The position numbers and the translations under genes were made by a program. From contig CP138327.1 of assembly GCA_037956075.1 (NCBI GenBank), positions 1,478,692-1,542,691 on the forward strand: a stretch of DNA of 64,000 nt, given 5' to 3'. Within the stretch, counting starts at the first letter, position 1. Every line of letters begins with the position of its first letter. Source of the DNA: Catillopecten margaritatus gill symbiont. GTDB lineage: Bacteria > Pseudomonadota > Gammaproteobacteria > PS1 > Pseudothioglobaceae. This document shows positions 52,408 to 61,645 of the stretch, piece after piece. Under the pieces are notes generated by a model that was not told where the DNA came from, ran no database searches, and was given only the letters and a program-made list of their open reading frames with translations.

Positions 52408-52504
52408 AATAAAAATAATATTCTAAGTTAAAGTAGTTAGGGTGTTATTTTATATTGAGACCACAGTATTATGGATGAATATTGAATAAATGTTTACACA
52501 TTTT

Positions 52505-52603
52505 TGTCATCCCAAACATTACATCCCCCCTTATCACCCCAAACATTACACCCCCTTATCATCCTAAATATTACATCTCCTTGTCACCCTAAATATTACA
52601 CGC
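52505..52603. repeat. Degenerate ~26-bp tandem repeats beside a REP-like element
   Basis: Four consecutive units of the form (t)TATCACCCCAAACATTACAC with variations (GTCATCCCAAACATTACATC, ATCATCCTAAATATTACATC, GTCACCCTAAATATTACACG) lie upstream of lysC. The last runs straight into the REP-like copy at 52604, whose first arm starts TGTCATCCCGAG, so the tandem copies may derive from its left end. The plus-strand ORF through this region is not a gene. Confidence 0.85.
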
Positions 52604-52674
52604 TGTCATCCCGAGCGCTAGCCGAGGGATCTCACACCCTAAATAAGATCCATCGGCTAGCGCTCGGAATGACA
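52604..52674. repeat. REP-like palindromic repeat, copy 4
   Basis: TGTCATCCCGAGCGCTAGCC and its inverse GGCTAGCGCTCGGAATGACA flank a short CACACCC-type loop. It lies about 160 bases before lysC. Same family as 9247, 38159 and 49699. Confidence 0.93.
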
Positions 52675-52833
52675 ATACAACAAAGCAAGCAGCAGTCTCA
52701 AAAAAATAATAAATACTTTCTCATTCCCACACTGTGTGTGAACCTGTTGTTTTAAGATGAATGTTTTAACAATTAACCCTTAGCTCTTAACCATTAAAGT
52801 ATAATTTAGAAATATTTTTATAAGCTTTTATTC

Positions 52834-54057
52834 ATGGCGTTAATCGTTCAAAAATATGGAGGGACTTCGGTTGGCTCGGTAGAGCGAATTCAAGCCGTCG
52901 CTGAAAAAATCAAAACTTTTACTGAAAAGGGCGACCAATTGGTTGTTAGCGTCTCGGCAATGAGTGGTGAAACCAATCGTATGACTGCGATTGCAAAGCA
53001 AATTCAAGCCGTGCCTTCTTTGCGTGAAATGGATGTGTTGCTAACCACAGGCGAGCAAGTTACGATTTCTTTATTGGCGATGGCGTTACAACAATTGGGT
53101 TGTGATGCGATTTCTTACACAGGCGCACAAGTGCGTATTACCACCGATTCTGAGCACGGTAAGGCACGCATTAAATCCATTGATGATCATCGTATCCACA
53201 CCAGCTTAGATGCAGGTAAAGTAGTAGTGGTGGCTGGATTTCAAGGGGTAGATGAAGATGGGCATATTACCACGCTCGGTCGTGGTGGCTCGGATACCAC
53301 AGCGGTTGCTTTGGCAGCGGCGTTAAAAGCGGATGAATGTCAGATTTATACCGATGTAGATGGCGTTTACACCACTGACCCACGGATTGAGCCGAATGCC
53401 AGAAAAATGAACACCGTGAGTTATGAAGAGATGTTAGAAATGGCATCACTTGGCTCAAAAGTTTTGCAAATTCGCAGTGTGGAATTTGCGTCAAAATACA
53501 AAGTGCCGCTGAGAGTATTGTCGTCGTTGATTGACAATCCAGTTGGCACCTTAATTACCAGTGAGGAAAATATTATGGAACAAGCCGTTATTTCAGGAAT
53601 TGCACACAATAAAGATGAAGCAAAACTCAGTTTGATTGGAGTGCCTGATGAGCCAGGCATTGCGTTTAAAATTCTCAAGCCGATTAGTGAAGCGAATATT
53701 GAAGTTGATATGATTGTGCAAAGTGTGTCAGCGCGTGAAGGTTTGACCAATTTTGCCTTCACCGTGCACCGTAATGACTTCGCTAAGGCAGAGGCAATTT
53801 TGCAAAGCGTTTGCAAAGAATTGAATGCCAAAGCAGTACAAAGCGACGACAAAGTCGTCAAGGTATCGTTAGTTGGTATTGGTATGCGTTCACATGCAGG
53901 CATTGCGACGCAAATGTTTGAAGTGCTACACGCAGAAAATGTCAATATCCAAATGATTGCCACCAGTGAAATTAAAATTTCAGTGGTGATTGATGAGAAA
54001 TATTTAGAATTGGCAGTGCGTTCGTTGCACGCTGCGTTTGATTTAGGCAAGGAATAA
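52834..54057 (+). CDS. lysC: Aspartokinase LysC
   Basis: Aspartokinase phosphorylates aspartate for lysine, threonine and methionine synthesis. The 407-residue protein has VQKYGGTSVGSVERI at the start, the active-site VVVVAGFQGVDEDGHITTLGRGGSDTTAVALA near 130-155, YTDVDGVYTTDPRI, and two ACT domains after about residue 260 (VPDEPGIAFKIL, VSLVGIGMRSHAGIATQMF). This is the monofunctional, lysine-sensitive type. It starts a cluster with ilvE. Confidence 0.96.
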   Translation: MALIVQKYGGTSVGSVERIQAVAEKIKTFTEKGDQLVVSVSAMSGETNRMTAIAKQIQAVPSLREMDVLLTTGEQVTISLLAMALQQLGCDAISYTGAQVRITTDSEHGKARIKSIDDHRIHTSLDAGKVVVVAGFQGVDEDGHITTLGRGGSDTTAVALAAALKADECQIYTDVDGVYTTDPRIEPNARKMNTVSYEEMLEMASLGSKVLQIRSVEFASKYKVPLRVLSSLIDNPVGTLITSEENIMEQAVISGIAHNKDEAKLSLIGVPDEPGIAFKILKPISEANIEVDMIVQSVSAREGLTNFAFTVHRNDFAKAEAILQSVCKELNAKAVQSDDKVVKVSLVGIGMRSHAGIATQMFEVLHAENVNIQMIATSEIKISVVIDEKYLELAVRSLHAAFDLGKE

Positions 54058-54067
54058 GGAGTAAGGA

Positions 54068-54997
54068 ATGAAAAATTTTGCAGACAGAGATGGTTTAATT
54101 TGGTTTGATGGTGAATGGGTTGATTGGCGCGAGGCTAAAATCCATGTATTAACGCACACATTACATTATGGTATGGGCGTGTTCGAAGGCGTTCGTGCTT
54201 ATCAAACCGATAACGGCCCAGCGATTTTTCGATTAGAAGAGCATACCGATAGATTGTTTAATTCTGCCAAAATTATGGCGATGGACATTGGTTTTTCGAA
54301 AGAGGAAATCAACCAAGCACAACGCGATGCCGTGGCTAAAAATAATTTAGACAGCGCCTATATCCGTCCAATGTGTTTTTACGGCTCAGAAGGGATGGGG
54401 CTGCGTGCCAATGGATTGAAAGTACATACAATTATTGCTGCTTGGGAGTGGGGTTCGTATCTCGGTGAAGACAATATGAAGAATGGTTTGCGCATTCGCA
54501 CTTCAAGTTACACCCGCCATCATGCCAATATTACAATGACAAAGGCGAAAGCAAATGGCAATTACATTAATTCAATGTTGGCACTACAAGAGGCATTAAC
54601 GGATGGTTATGATGAAGCATTATTATTAGATGTAGATGGTTTTGTTGCGGAAGGCAGCGGTGAAAACATTTTTATCATTCGTGATGGCGTGATTTATACG
54701 CCTGATTTAACCTCAGCATTGGCAGGTATCACCCGTGATACGATTTTTGAATTAGCAACCGATTTAGGTTATAAGGTAGTTGAAAAACGCATCACTCGTG
54801 ATGAAGTATATTGTGCAGATGAGGCATTTTTTACCGGCACAGCGGCAGAAGTGACGCCAATCCGTGAGTTAGATAATCGCACCATCGGTAGTGGCACACG
54901 AGGTCCAATCACAGAAAAATTACAAACTTTATATTTTGATTGCGTACATGGTCGCAACGACCAATATCAACGCTGGATTGCCAAAGGAGGTTGCTAA
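54068..54997 (+). CDS. ilvE: Branched-chain amino acid aminotransferase IlvE
   Basis: IlvE transaminates the keto acids of valine, leucine and isoleucine. The 309-residue fold-type IV PLP protein has LIWFDGEWVDWREAKIHVLTHTLHYGMGVFEGVRAYQ at the start, YIRPMCFYGSEGMG, the PLP lysine in TKAKANGNYINSMLA near 160, and EGSGENIFIIRDGVIYTP near 195. It ends in TAATGA with the zinc-finger gene start. Confidence 0.95.
   Translation: MKNFADRDGLIWFDGEWVDWREAKIHVLTHTLHYGMGVFEGVRAYQTDNGPAIFRLEEHTDRLFNSAKIMAMDIGFSKEEINQAQRDAVAKNNLDSAYIRPMCFYGSEGMGLRANGLKVHTIIAAWEWGSYLGEDNMKNGLRIRTSSYTRHHANITMTKAKANGNYINSMLALQEALTDGYDEALLLDVDGFVAEGSGENIFIIRDGVIYTPDLTSALAGITRDTIFELATDLGYKVVEKRITRDEVYCADEAFFTGTAAEVTPIRELDNRTIGSGTRGPITEKLQTLYFDCVHGRNDQYQRWIAKGGC
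54985..54990 (+). promoter_or_regulatory. Strong Shine-Dalgarno AGGAGG deciding the zinc-finger start
   Basis: A perfect AGGAGG inside the end of ilvE lies six bases ahead of ATG 54997, fixing the start of the small zinc-finger protein and showing coupling with ilvE. Confidence 0.8.
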
Positions 54998-55191
54998 TGA
55001 CGACAGGTATCGATGATTTTCAACAGAAAAATGTGAGCTTTAGTGTGGTAGAAAAGAAAAATTTACCCGCACATTGTCCACCCGTTGATGCACAAAAATG
55101 GAGTATGCACCCTAAGGTGTTTATGCAGTTTGATGATGAAGGTAAGGCAACTTGCCCATACTGTGGCTCTAAATATCAACTGGTAGATTAA
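54997..55191 (+). CDS. Small zinc-finger protein (NDUFS6/zf-CHCC-like)
   Basis: From ATG 54997, after a perfect AGGAGG at 54985, this 64-residue protein has a zinc-finger pattern CPPVDAQKWSMHPKVFMQF...ATCPYCGSKYQL with the H-C-C ligands of zf-CHCC. Similar small proteins follow ilvE in related genomes; the role is unknown. Note that the longer frame from 54940 overlaps ilvE and is not used. Confidence 0.85.
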   Translation: MTTGIDDFQQKNVSFSVVEKKNLPAHCPPVDAQKWSMHPKVFMQFDDEGKATCPYCGSKYQLVD

Positions 55192-55213
55192 CTACTAGCT
55201 GCGCTAAAGCTTT

Positions 55214-55735
55214 ATGACAAAGCAAGTTCAAAATGTTATTTTAGTTGGGCCAATGGGTTCAGGAAAAACATCGGTTGGTCGCCGGCTGTCTTGCGTACTC
55301 AAACGCGATTTTTTTGACACTGATTTTGAAATTGTTGCACGCACTGGCGTGGCAATTGACTATATTTTTGATGTGGAAGATGAAGAAGGATTTCGTCAGC
55401 GTGAAACACAAATGCTCAAAGACTTGTGTGAAATCCCTAACATTGTGATTGCCACAGGTGGCGGTATTGTCATCAAGGAAGAAAATCGCGCCCTATTAAA
55501 ATGTAATAGTTTTGTTGTGTATTTATCTTCTAGTGTCGAGCAATTAGTCAAACGCACCGCTAAATCTAAATCCCGTCCTCTATTGGAACAATCCAATGAT
55601 AGAGAAAAAACCCTGCGTGATTTATTAACAGCCAGAGAAGGTTTTTATCAAGAAGTGGCAGATTTAGTGGTAGATACTACAGGTAAAAAACTTTATTCCA
55701 TTATCAACGAGATAAAAAAAGCAGCGTCCAAATGA
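55214..55735 (+). CDS. aroK: Shikimate kinase AroK
   Basis: AroK phosphorylates shikimate to shikimate-3-phosphate, the substrate of the AroA at 7918. The 173-residue protein has Walker A LVGPMGSGKTSVGRRLS near residue 10, FFDTDFEI and GFRQRE for shikimate binding, ATGGGIVI near 79 and RPLLE near 121. The outer membrane protein gene overlaps it by four bases. Confidence 0.95.
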   Translation: MTKQVQNVILVGPMGSGKTSVGRRLSCVLKRDFFDTDFEIVARTGVAIDYIFDVEDEEGFRQRETQMLKDLCEIPNIVIATGGGIVIKEENRALLKCNSFVVYLSSSVEQLVKRTAKSKSRPLLEQSNDREKTLRDLLTAREGFYQEVADLVVDTTGKKLYSIINEIKKAASK

Positions 55736-57105
55736 ATAAAATTTTCATAATCAGTATTTTACTTAGCACTATGAATGTTCAAGCAATGACCGAGCAGGAT
55801 TTTGTTGGGCATTTGCGTGCTACCCATCCTTTTTTCAAGCAACAAACCTTATCAAGCGAAATTAAGCAGGTTGAAAAACAGGCGACAACAGCGAATGAAG
55901 ATTGGATTGTTGCAGTTGATGGTACTTACCAAAGTGAAAAAAATGCCAAAAATGCTTCTGCTGTTTATGACAGTTTGAATACCACTTCAATTGGTATTTC
56001 CACCACCAAAAAGCATGTCGCTACGGGGAGCAATATTACTCTTAAGCATACTTGGGCGGATAAAAGCAAGGACATTAATAGTACGCGCAATCAATTTTCT
56101 GTGGATTATGCTTACCCATTGTTACGCAACAAAGACGGTATTAACGACCGTTTGAGTGGCGATGTGGCGCAAATTGCGATTAGCAAAAATAGATTGGAGC
56201 GATTGGAAGCTGAAGAGAGTTTTATTGCAAAGAAATTGGTGCGTTTTGTTGATTTAGCGTATGCACAGGCACAGCAGAAAATCAACAAACGCCGTCTAAT
56301 GCTTGCAAAAAAAGAATTGGCGCTGGTAAAGGAAAAATACGCTGCTTCTGTAGTGGATAAAGTGGATGTTTTGCTACAAAAAGATGCGCATCAAAAGGCG
56401 AATCAGCAATATTTACAAGCACAGCAAGAATTGGTGTTGTTGCGTCATGAAATTGCGATTATGCTTAATTTGGATTTTGAAAAGGCGGTGGCTGATATTG
56501 ATTTGTATGCAATTTATAGCCCTAAATCAATAATTTTAAAGGCTTATTTGTCAGAAAATGCCAGAATTTTAAAAATCAATGATTTGGCAAAAAGAACATT
56601 AAAGCGCCAATTACGCAGTTTTAAAAATCAGTCTAAGGCAAAATTAAACCTTAATTTGGGGCTGAATAGTGCGGGTGAAAATACCAATTATTCAAACTCA
56701 ATTGATCATCAAAGCACCACTTGGAAAGTGGGTTTTGACTTGTCCTATCCATTGGGTGGCGTTGAAAGTAACAGTAATATCACAAAAGTCACGATACAAT
56801 TGGCAAGTTTGGCGCAATCTAAGCAAGAGCAATTGCTCAATATTTACACGCAGGCAAAAACAGGGAAAGAAAAAATCCAATTATTGAAAGAAATACTGGT
56901 ATCTAATGAAGTGCAAATCGACATTGCCAAAGCACGCACCGCCGAGGAAAAACAGCGTTATGCCAACGGCAATGGGCAGGCAAGTTTTGTCATCAACGCA
57001 CAAAATAACGAGCAAGTGGTTGAGCTGAATTACGCACAAACTGCTAAGAATTACCAAAAAGCAGTGTTTGAATTTAAAGCCACGATTGACCAATTAGTGC
57101 TGTGA
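55732..57105 (+). CDS. TolC-like outer membrane efflux protein
   Basis: The 457-residue protein has a signal peptide (KIFIISILLSTMNVQA) and the TolC/OEP pattern of two repeated helical-hairpin halves, for example LVRFVDLAYAQAQQKINKRRLMLAKKELALVKEKYAASVVDKVDVLLQKDAHQKANQQYLQAQQELVLLRHEIAIMLN in the N-half, and a corresponding IAKARTAEEKQRYANGNGQASFVINAQNNEQVVELNYAQTAKNYQKAVFEF in the C-half. It forms a trimeric channel in the outer membrane. No pump or adaptor gene is adjacent. It overlaps aroK. Confidence 0.88.
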   Translation: MNKIFIISILLSTMNVQAMTEQDFVGHLRATHPFFKQQTLSSEIKQVEKQATTANEDWIVAVDGTYQSEKNAKNASAVYDSLNTTSIGISTTKKHVATGSNITLKHTWADKSKDINSTRNQFSVDYAYPLLRNKDGINDRLSGDVAQIAISKNRLERLEAEESFIAKKLVRFVDLAYAQAQQKINKRRLMLAKKELALVKEKYAASVVDKVDVLLQKDAHQKANQQYLQAQQELVLLRHEIAIMLNLDFEKAVADIDLYAIYSPKSIILKAYLSENARILKINDLAKRTLKRQLRSFKNQSKAKLNLNLGLNSAGENTNYSNSIDHQSTTWKVGFDLSYPLGGVESNSNITKVTIQLASLAQSKQEQLLNIYTQAKTGKEKIQLLKEILVSNEVQIDIAKARTAEEKQRYANGNGQASFVINAQNNEQVVELNYAQTAKNYQKAVFEFKATIDQLVL

Positions 57106-58853
57106 TTAACTATCAAATAACCCCTAAAAATGTCAATGCGCATATTTTTGAGGTGCAATTAACGCTTGAAAATCCTAATCCTTTAGGGCAAGTTTTTTCA
57201 TTGCCAAATTGGATTCCTGGTAGTTATTTAATTCGTGATTTTGCCAAGCACATCATCAGCATTCAGGCGCAAAGTTCGGGTAAGTCAATTGAGATTAAGA
57301 AGCAAGATAAAAACCACTGGATTACCCAACCTTGTGCAAATTCCATCGAACTTATTTATGAAATTTATGCTTATGATTTATCGGTGCGTTGTGCTTATTT
57401 GACTAATCAGCGTGCATTTTTTAATGGCAGTAGCGTGTTTTTGCAAGCCGTGGGCTTTGATGATGTGCCTTGTGAGGTTGACATTCATTATCCAACTGAC
57501 GCAGTCTTAGGGCAATGGAGTTGTGCCACCACTTTAACGCTGAAAAGCAAGCAACAAAGTAGTGAGATTTACACCGCCGAGAATTACAGCGATTTGATCG
57601 ACCATCCTGTGGAAATGGCAGACTTTACCCGCTTTGAATTTAGTGTTAATAATATTCCACACGCAATGACCATCACCGGTGAACACAGCACCGATATTGC
57701 CCGCTTGCAACCCGATTTACAGCGTATTTGCCAGCATCATATTGACTTCTTTGGTGGTAATATTCCTTTTGATAATTACCTGTTTTTAACCTTGGCAACT
57801 ACCCAGGATTACGGCGGTTTGGAACACAAAAAATCCACCAGTTTGATTTGCTCAAGAAAAGAATTACCCATCGCCAGCAAGCCCAACATAACGCCTGAAT
57901 ACACCCGATTTCTAGCGCTTTGTTCACACGAATATTTCCACGCTTGGTGGATAAAAACCATTAAGCCTGCCAGTTTTCACAACCTCGATATGAGTGGTGA
58001 AAACTACACTGAGCAGTTATGGATATTTGAAGGCTTTACCTCTTATTATGACGAATTGTCTTTGTTGCGTGCTGAGTTGCTATCGATTGAACAATACTTA
58101 ACCCTATTTGCACAAACTATTACCAAAGTTCAACAAGGTTGTGGTCGTTATAAACAGTCATTAGCAGATTCCAGTTTTGATGCGTGGACAAAATTCTACC
58201 AACAAGACGAAAACGCCCCAAACGCCATCGTTAGTTATTACACCAAAGGTGCAATGCTGGCGTTTGTTTTGGACATTGAAATCCGCAAACGCACTAATGG
58301 TACACATTCGTTAGACAGCGTAATGCGTGCTATCTGGAAAGAATATCAAGCCATAGGTTTGGAAAATGACACTGTGCAAAAAGTGGTGGAACACCTTACT
58401 CAAAGCGATTTTAGTGCATTTTTTGACCAATATTTATATAATGTGAATGACTTGCCACTCAAAGAAGCCTTTGATTATATCGGTATCAATTGTGAATTTA
58501 TCCACAAAAAAAACGATTTATTAAACTTTGGGCTGGGCATTGATAAAACTCAAAAATATGCCACCATTACCCACATTCTCGATAATTCCTGCGTACAAAA
58601 TGCAGGTTTGTATGTGAGGGACAAAATTCTAAGTATGGACAATATTAAAGTAGAATCCAAAGAGTTAGCCAAAGCATTCGATGCTTGCAATCAAGGCGAT
58701 GTGATTAGAATTGGGCTTTTGCGAGACGAACTGCCTTTAGAAATAGACTTATCCATCAAGCTCAGTGAAAAATCACATTGCGTTTTAATGGTTGAGAATA
58801 ACCCCAGTCAAGAAACTTTAAAACGACAAAAACAATGGATTTCTCAAAGTTAG
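57102..58853 (+). CDS. M61-family aminopeptidase with C-terminal PDZ
   Basis: The 583-residue protein (GTG start, overlapping the TolC-like gene by four bases) has the M61 catalytic segment ALCSHEYFHAWWIKTIKPASF, with HExxH near residue 276, and a distal Glu in LWIFEGFTSYYDEL. A PDZ-like region follows at about 470-560 (GLGIDKTQKYATITHILDNSCVQNAGLYVRDKILSMDN). Family members cleave glycine-containing N-termini in some species. No signal peptide is evident. Confidence 0.92.
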   Translation: MINYQITPKNVNAHIFEVQLTLENPNPLGQVFSLPNWIPGSYLIRDFAKHIISIQAQSSGKSIEIKKQDKNHWITQPCANSIELIYEIYAYDLSVRCAYLTNQRAFFNGSSVFLQAVGFDDVPCEVDIHYPTDAVLGQWSCATTLTLKSKQQSSEIYTAENYSDLIDHPVEMADFTRFEFSVNNIPHAMTITGEHSTDIARLQPDLQRICQHHIDFFGGNIPFDNYLFLTLATTQDYGGLEHKKSTSLICSRKELPIASKPNITPEYTRFLALCSHEYFHAWWIKTIKPASFHNLDMSGENYTEQLWIFEGFTSYYDELSLLRAELLSIEQYLTLFAQTITKVQQGCGRYKQSLADSSFDAWTKFYQQDENAPNAIVSYYTKGAMLAFVLDIEIRKRTNGTHSLDSVMRAIWKEYQAIGLENDTVQKVVEHLTQSDFSAFFDQYLYNVNDLPLKEAFDYIGINCEFIHKKNDLLNFGLGIDKTQKYATITHILDNSCVQNAGLYVRDKILSMDNIKVESKELAKAFDACNQGDVIRIGLLRDELPLEIDLSIKLSEKSHCVLMVENNPSQETLKRQKQWISQS

Positions 58854-58933
58854 TATGTTTATCTGTTCAAACATCAAAAAAATAAAATTTTATGTTGTTC
58901 GTGCGTTACGACGAAAGATTTTGGGTGGATAAA

Positions 58934-59896
58934 ATGCATTTTGTTCTTGTCTTATTGGTAGGGGTTTATTTTGGCTGGCAGGCACACGAGTATTTTTCTG
59001 AGCCAAAAATTGTCGCTAAAATTGTTAAACAGAATACACTTAAACCCTTGGTTAAAAAGGTATTTGAAAAAACGCCTATAACAACTCAAGTGTCAAAATC
59101 AGAAGCAACCATCAGTTTGGCTATTCAGTTAATCCGTCAAAGCAAAATCGATAAAAACAATGGTCAATATATCTCTGCGTTAAATGCTATTGAAGTGGTA
59201 TTGGGTATGGTTCAAGATGACTATCCACAGGTGGAATTAGAGCAATTATTTATTAATATTAGTGCGTTATATTTGGCACAATTGGGCGATACCAATGCCA
59301 TTCAAAAGCAAGATTTTTTATTGAATGCGGTGAATGTTTTGCCTAATTATTTACAATTTCATTATTTATTAGGGCAGTTGTTGTTAGAGGAACAAGATTA
59401 TGAAAGTGCACGCTACCATCTTGATTTTTTGGCAAATCATAGACGCTGGAAAAAGCAATTTGACACCTTAGAAAACGCCATTAATTATGCAGAAATATTT
59501 GAACAGGGTGAGATTAAAATTCCACTTATTAAACAACCTAATGCTTGGCATATTAAAGCAATAATTGATGGCAAAACTGCTCGATTGATTTTGGACACAG
59601 GTGCTAGCATTACAACATTGGGTGCGCATTTAGTGGATATTAATTACCCACATTTGAGCGAAATTACACTGAGTACTGCGAATGGAAAAATTAATGCATT
59701 TAGAGTGAATATCAGAAATTTTTCAATTGACGGTGTTAATAAATATCAATTTCCTGTGGTTATTTTACCTCAGAGAAAATTACCGTCAAATATTGATGGA
59801 CTGTTAGGTTTGGATTGGTTGTCAAATTTCAATTTTGTGATTGATAAAAAAAATTCAGTTTTACAATTAACGCCTAATTCAAAAATTACCGAATAA
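58934..59896 (+). CDS. Membrane-anchored retropepsin-like aspartic protease
   Basis: From ATG 58934 (GGTGG ahead of it; an ATG at 58892 adds 14 residues) the protein has a membrane anchor (FVLVLLVGVYFGWQA), a helical region with TPR-like repeats (about 45-180), and a C-terminal retropepsin-like domain with the catalytic Asp in LILDTGASITTLGAHLV (near residue 220) and a second strand LLGLDWLSNFNFVID. These single-domain aspartic proteases act as homodimers; target unknown. It follows the M61 protease by 80 bases. Confidence 0.85.
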   Translation: MHFVLVLLVGVYFGWQAHEYFSEPKIVAKIVKQNTLKPLVKKVFEKTPITTQVSKSEATISLAIQLIRQSKIDKNNGQYISALNAIEVVLGMVQDDYPQVELEQLFINISALYLAQLGDTNAIQKQDFLLNAVNVLPNYLQFHYLLGQLLLEEQDYESARYHLDFLANHRRWKKQFDTLENAINYAEIFEQGEIKIPLIKQPNAWHIKAIIDGKTARLILDTGASITTLGAHLVDINYPHLSEITLSTANGKINAFRVNIRNFSIDGVNKYQFPVVILPQRKLPSNIDGLLGLDWLSNFNFVIDKKNSVLQLTPNSKITE

Positions 59897-59977
59897 AATT
59901 TAAAGGCACTCCAGAAACCTCAGTGCAATTTAGGGAATGCAGAAAAACGCCTATTTTATGTGTTTCACTCTTTTCAG

Positions 59978-59994
59978 TACCCCCTTGAGGGGTA
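59978..59994. other. Short GC hairpin in the gap before ttcA
   Basis: TACCCC and GGGGTA enclose a five-base loop in the 185-bp gap after the protease gene. No T-run follows, so it is not clearly a terminator. The rest of this gap shows a G-rich stretch (GGGGTTTTTTGGGGGGC) but no gene. Confidence 0.5.
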
Positions 59995-60081
59995 TAAATT
60001 GTGCTGGGGTTTTTTGGGGGGCGCCCTTAACTTTTTACTAACCGCTCCTATTGATGCAAAGGTCTCTGTAAAATTCAACAA

Positions 60082-60813
60082 ATGATAAGGAAAATACCAA
60101 AATTACTGGCTAAACCCGTAGGGCGTGCGATTGCTGATTTCAGTATGATTAAGACGGGTGACAAGATTTTATTGGCAGTGTCAGGTGGTAAAGATTCTCT
60201 CAGTTTGTTTCATATTTTGCGTCATTTTCAGGCGCGTTCTCCTGTGAAATTTGAGTTAGGGGTGGTTACGATTGACCCGCAGGTAGAGGGGTTTGAACCG
60301 CAGGCATTGGAGGGTTTTTTTAAGCAGTTTGATACGCCGTATTTTTTTGAGGAATTTCCGATTTTAGAACAGGCTAAGGAGAGTATGAAGGGTAATTCTT
60401 ATTGTTCGTTTTGTGCACGGATTAAGCGGGGGTTGATGTATAAGGTTGCACGGGAGCAGGGTTATAATGTGTTGGCGTTGGGACAGCATTTGGATGATTT
60501 GGCGGAGAGTTTGATGATGTCGATGTGTCATAATGGTAAGATTCAAACGATGAAAGCACATTATATTAATGACGATAAAGATTTGCGTATTATTCGCCCG
60601 ATGGTGTATGTGCGTGAGCGACAATTGGCGGATTTTGCGAAGACGGCGGATTTACCAGTGATTGCGGATTCTTGTCCAGCGTGTTTTAGTATGCCGACGG
60701 AGCGAGAATATTTTAAACACTGGTTATTGAGTGAGGAAAAACGCTTACCGAATTTATACAGGAACCTGCTGAGTGCGATGAAACCGATGTTAAACGAGGT
60801 GGAAAGTGATTAA
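60082..60813 (+). CDS. ttcA: tRNA 2-thiocytidine biosynthesis protein TtcA
   Basis: TtcA thiolates cytidine 32 of certain tRNAs. The 243-residue protein has the PP-loop ILLAVSGGKDSLSLFHIL near residue 32, a CxxC in NSYCSFCARIKRGLMY near residue 110 that binds the Fe-S cluster, and ALGQHLDDLAESLMMSM near 130, with the second Cys pair region DSCPACF near 200. It overlaps the acyltransferase gene by eight bases. Confidence 0.95.
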   Translation: MIRKIPKLLAKPVGRAIADFSMIKTGDKILLAVSGGKDSLSLFHILRHFQARSPVKFELGVVTIDPQVEGFEPQALEGFFKQFDTPYFFEEFPILEQAKESMKGNSYCSFCARIKRGLMYKVAREQGYNVLALGQHLDDLAESLMMSMCHNGKIQTMKAHYINDDKDLRIIRPMVYVRERQLADFAKTADLPVIADSCPACFSMPTEREYFKHWLLSEEKRLPNLYRNLLSAMKPMLNEVESD

Positions 60814-61645
60814 ATTTATTCTCAATTTATTCTCAATAATGCCACTTCGATTGAATCATTTTGTGGGAGCGTTGATTGGGAGAGCAATGTATTTTTTGAA
60901 GACTCATTCACGATTGGTGGTGTGTAAAAATATTGAATTATGTTTCCCTGAATTAAACCAATCTGAGCAGCAAATACTGGTTAAAAAATCCTTGATTGAA
61001 TCGGGCAAAGGACTGAGTGAATCGGGTTTTGTTTGGTGTAATAGTTTTGAACATAATGCCAAGTACATCACTAAAACTAATGGTATTGAACATCTTGATA
61101 GCGAGCAAAAAACCATTTTATTGGTGCCACATTTTGGCTGTTGGGAAATCGCTGCACGAGTGGTATCGCTGCATAAACCAACGACATTTATGTATAAAGA
61201 ATTAAACGATAAAAAGCAAAATGCTTTGTTACTATCGTTGCGTGAACAGCAAGATTTAGGGATGGCATCTGCCAATAAAAAAGGCGTTTTAAAACTCCAG
61301 CGTGCCTTAAAAGCTGGACAACTTGTCGCTATTTTGCCCGACCAATATCCTGGTGAAGAGGGCAGTGTGTTAGTGCCTTTCTTCGGACATGATGCGATTA
61401 CGATGACGCTGCTGGTTAAATTGGCAAGAAAAAATAACGCCAAAGTAGTAATGACTTGGGCGCAGCGGTTAGATAAAGGGCAGGGCTATGAATTGAATTG
61501 CAAGCCCGTTAATATTTTGTCTAACACAGGAAAACTAGAAGACGATGTGGCAAAAATGAATGGAGTAATTGAAGGACTTATACGCACCCAGCCAGAGCAA
61601 TATCTTTGGGATTATAAGCGTTTTAAAGGCGTTATAAGATATTAG
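60806..61645 (+). CDS. Lipid A biosynthesis acyltransferase (LpxL/HtrB family)
   Basis: The 279-residue protein begins with a membrane anchor (RLNHFVGALIGRAMYFL) and has the HtrB-family acyltransferase motif LVPHFGCWEIAARVV, with His/Glu of the Hx4E-like site near residue 110, FMYKELNDKKQN near 133 and AILPDQYPGEEGSVLVPFFGHDA near 175-198. It adds a secondary acyl chain to lipid A in the inner membrane. It is the last core gene before the integron-like region. Confidence 0.93.
   Translation: MIKFILNLFSIMPLRLNHFVGALIGRAMYFLKTHSRLVVCKNIELCFPELNQSEQQILVKKSLIESGKGLSESGFVWCNSFEHNAKYITKTNGIEHLDSEQKTILLVPHFGCWEIAARVVSLHKPTTFMYKELNDKKQNALLLSLREQQDLGMASANKKGVLKLQRALKAGQLVAILPDQYPGEEGSVLVPFFGHDAITMTLLVKLARKNNAKVVMTWAQRLDKGQGYELNCKPVNILSNTGKLEDDVAKMNGVIEGLIRTQPEQYLWDYKRFKGVIRY

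Noticed and set aside
52504..52755. Plus-strand ORF in the gap before lysC
   Set aside because: It runs through the tandem repeats and the REP-like element, with Pro/His-rich low-complexity translation.
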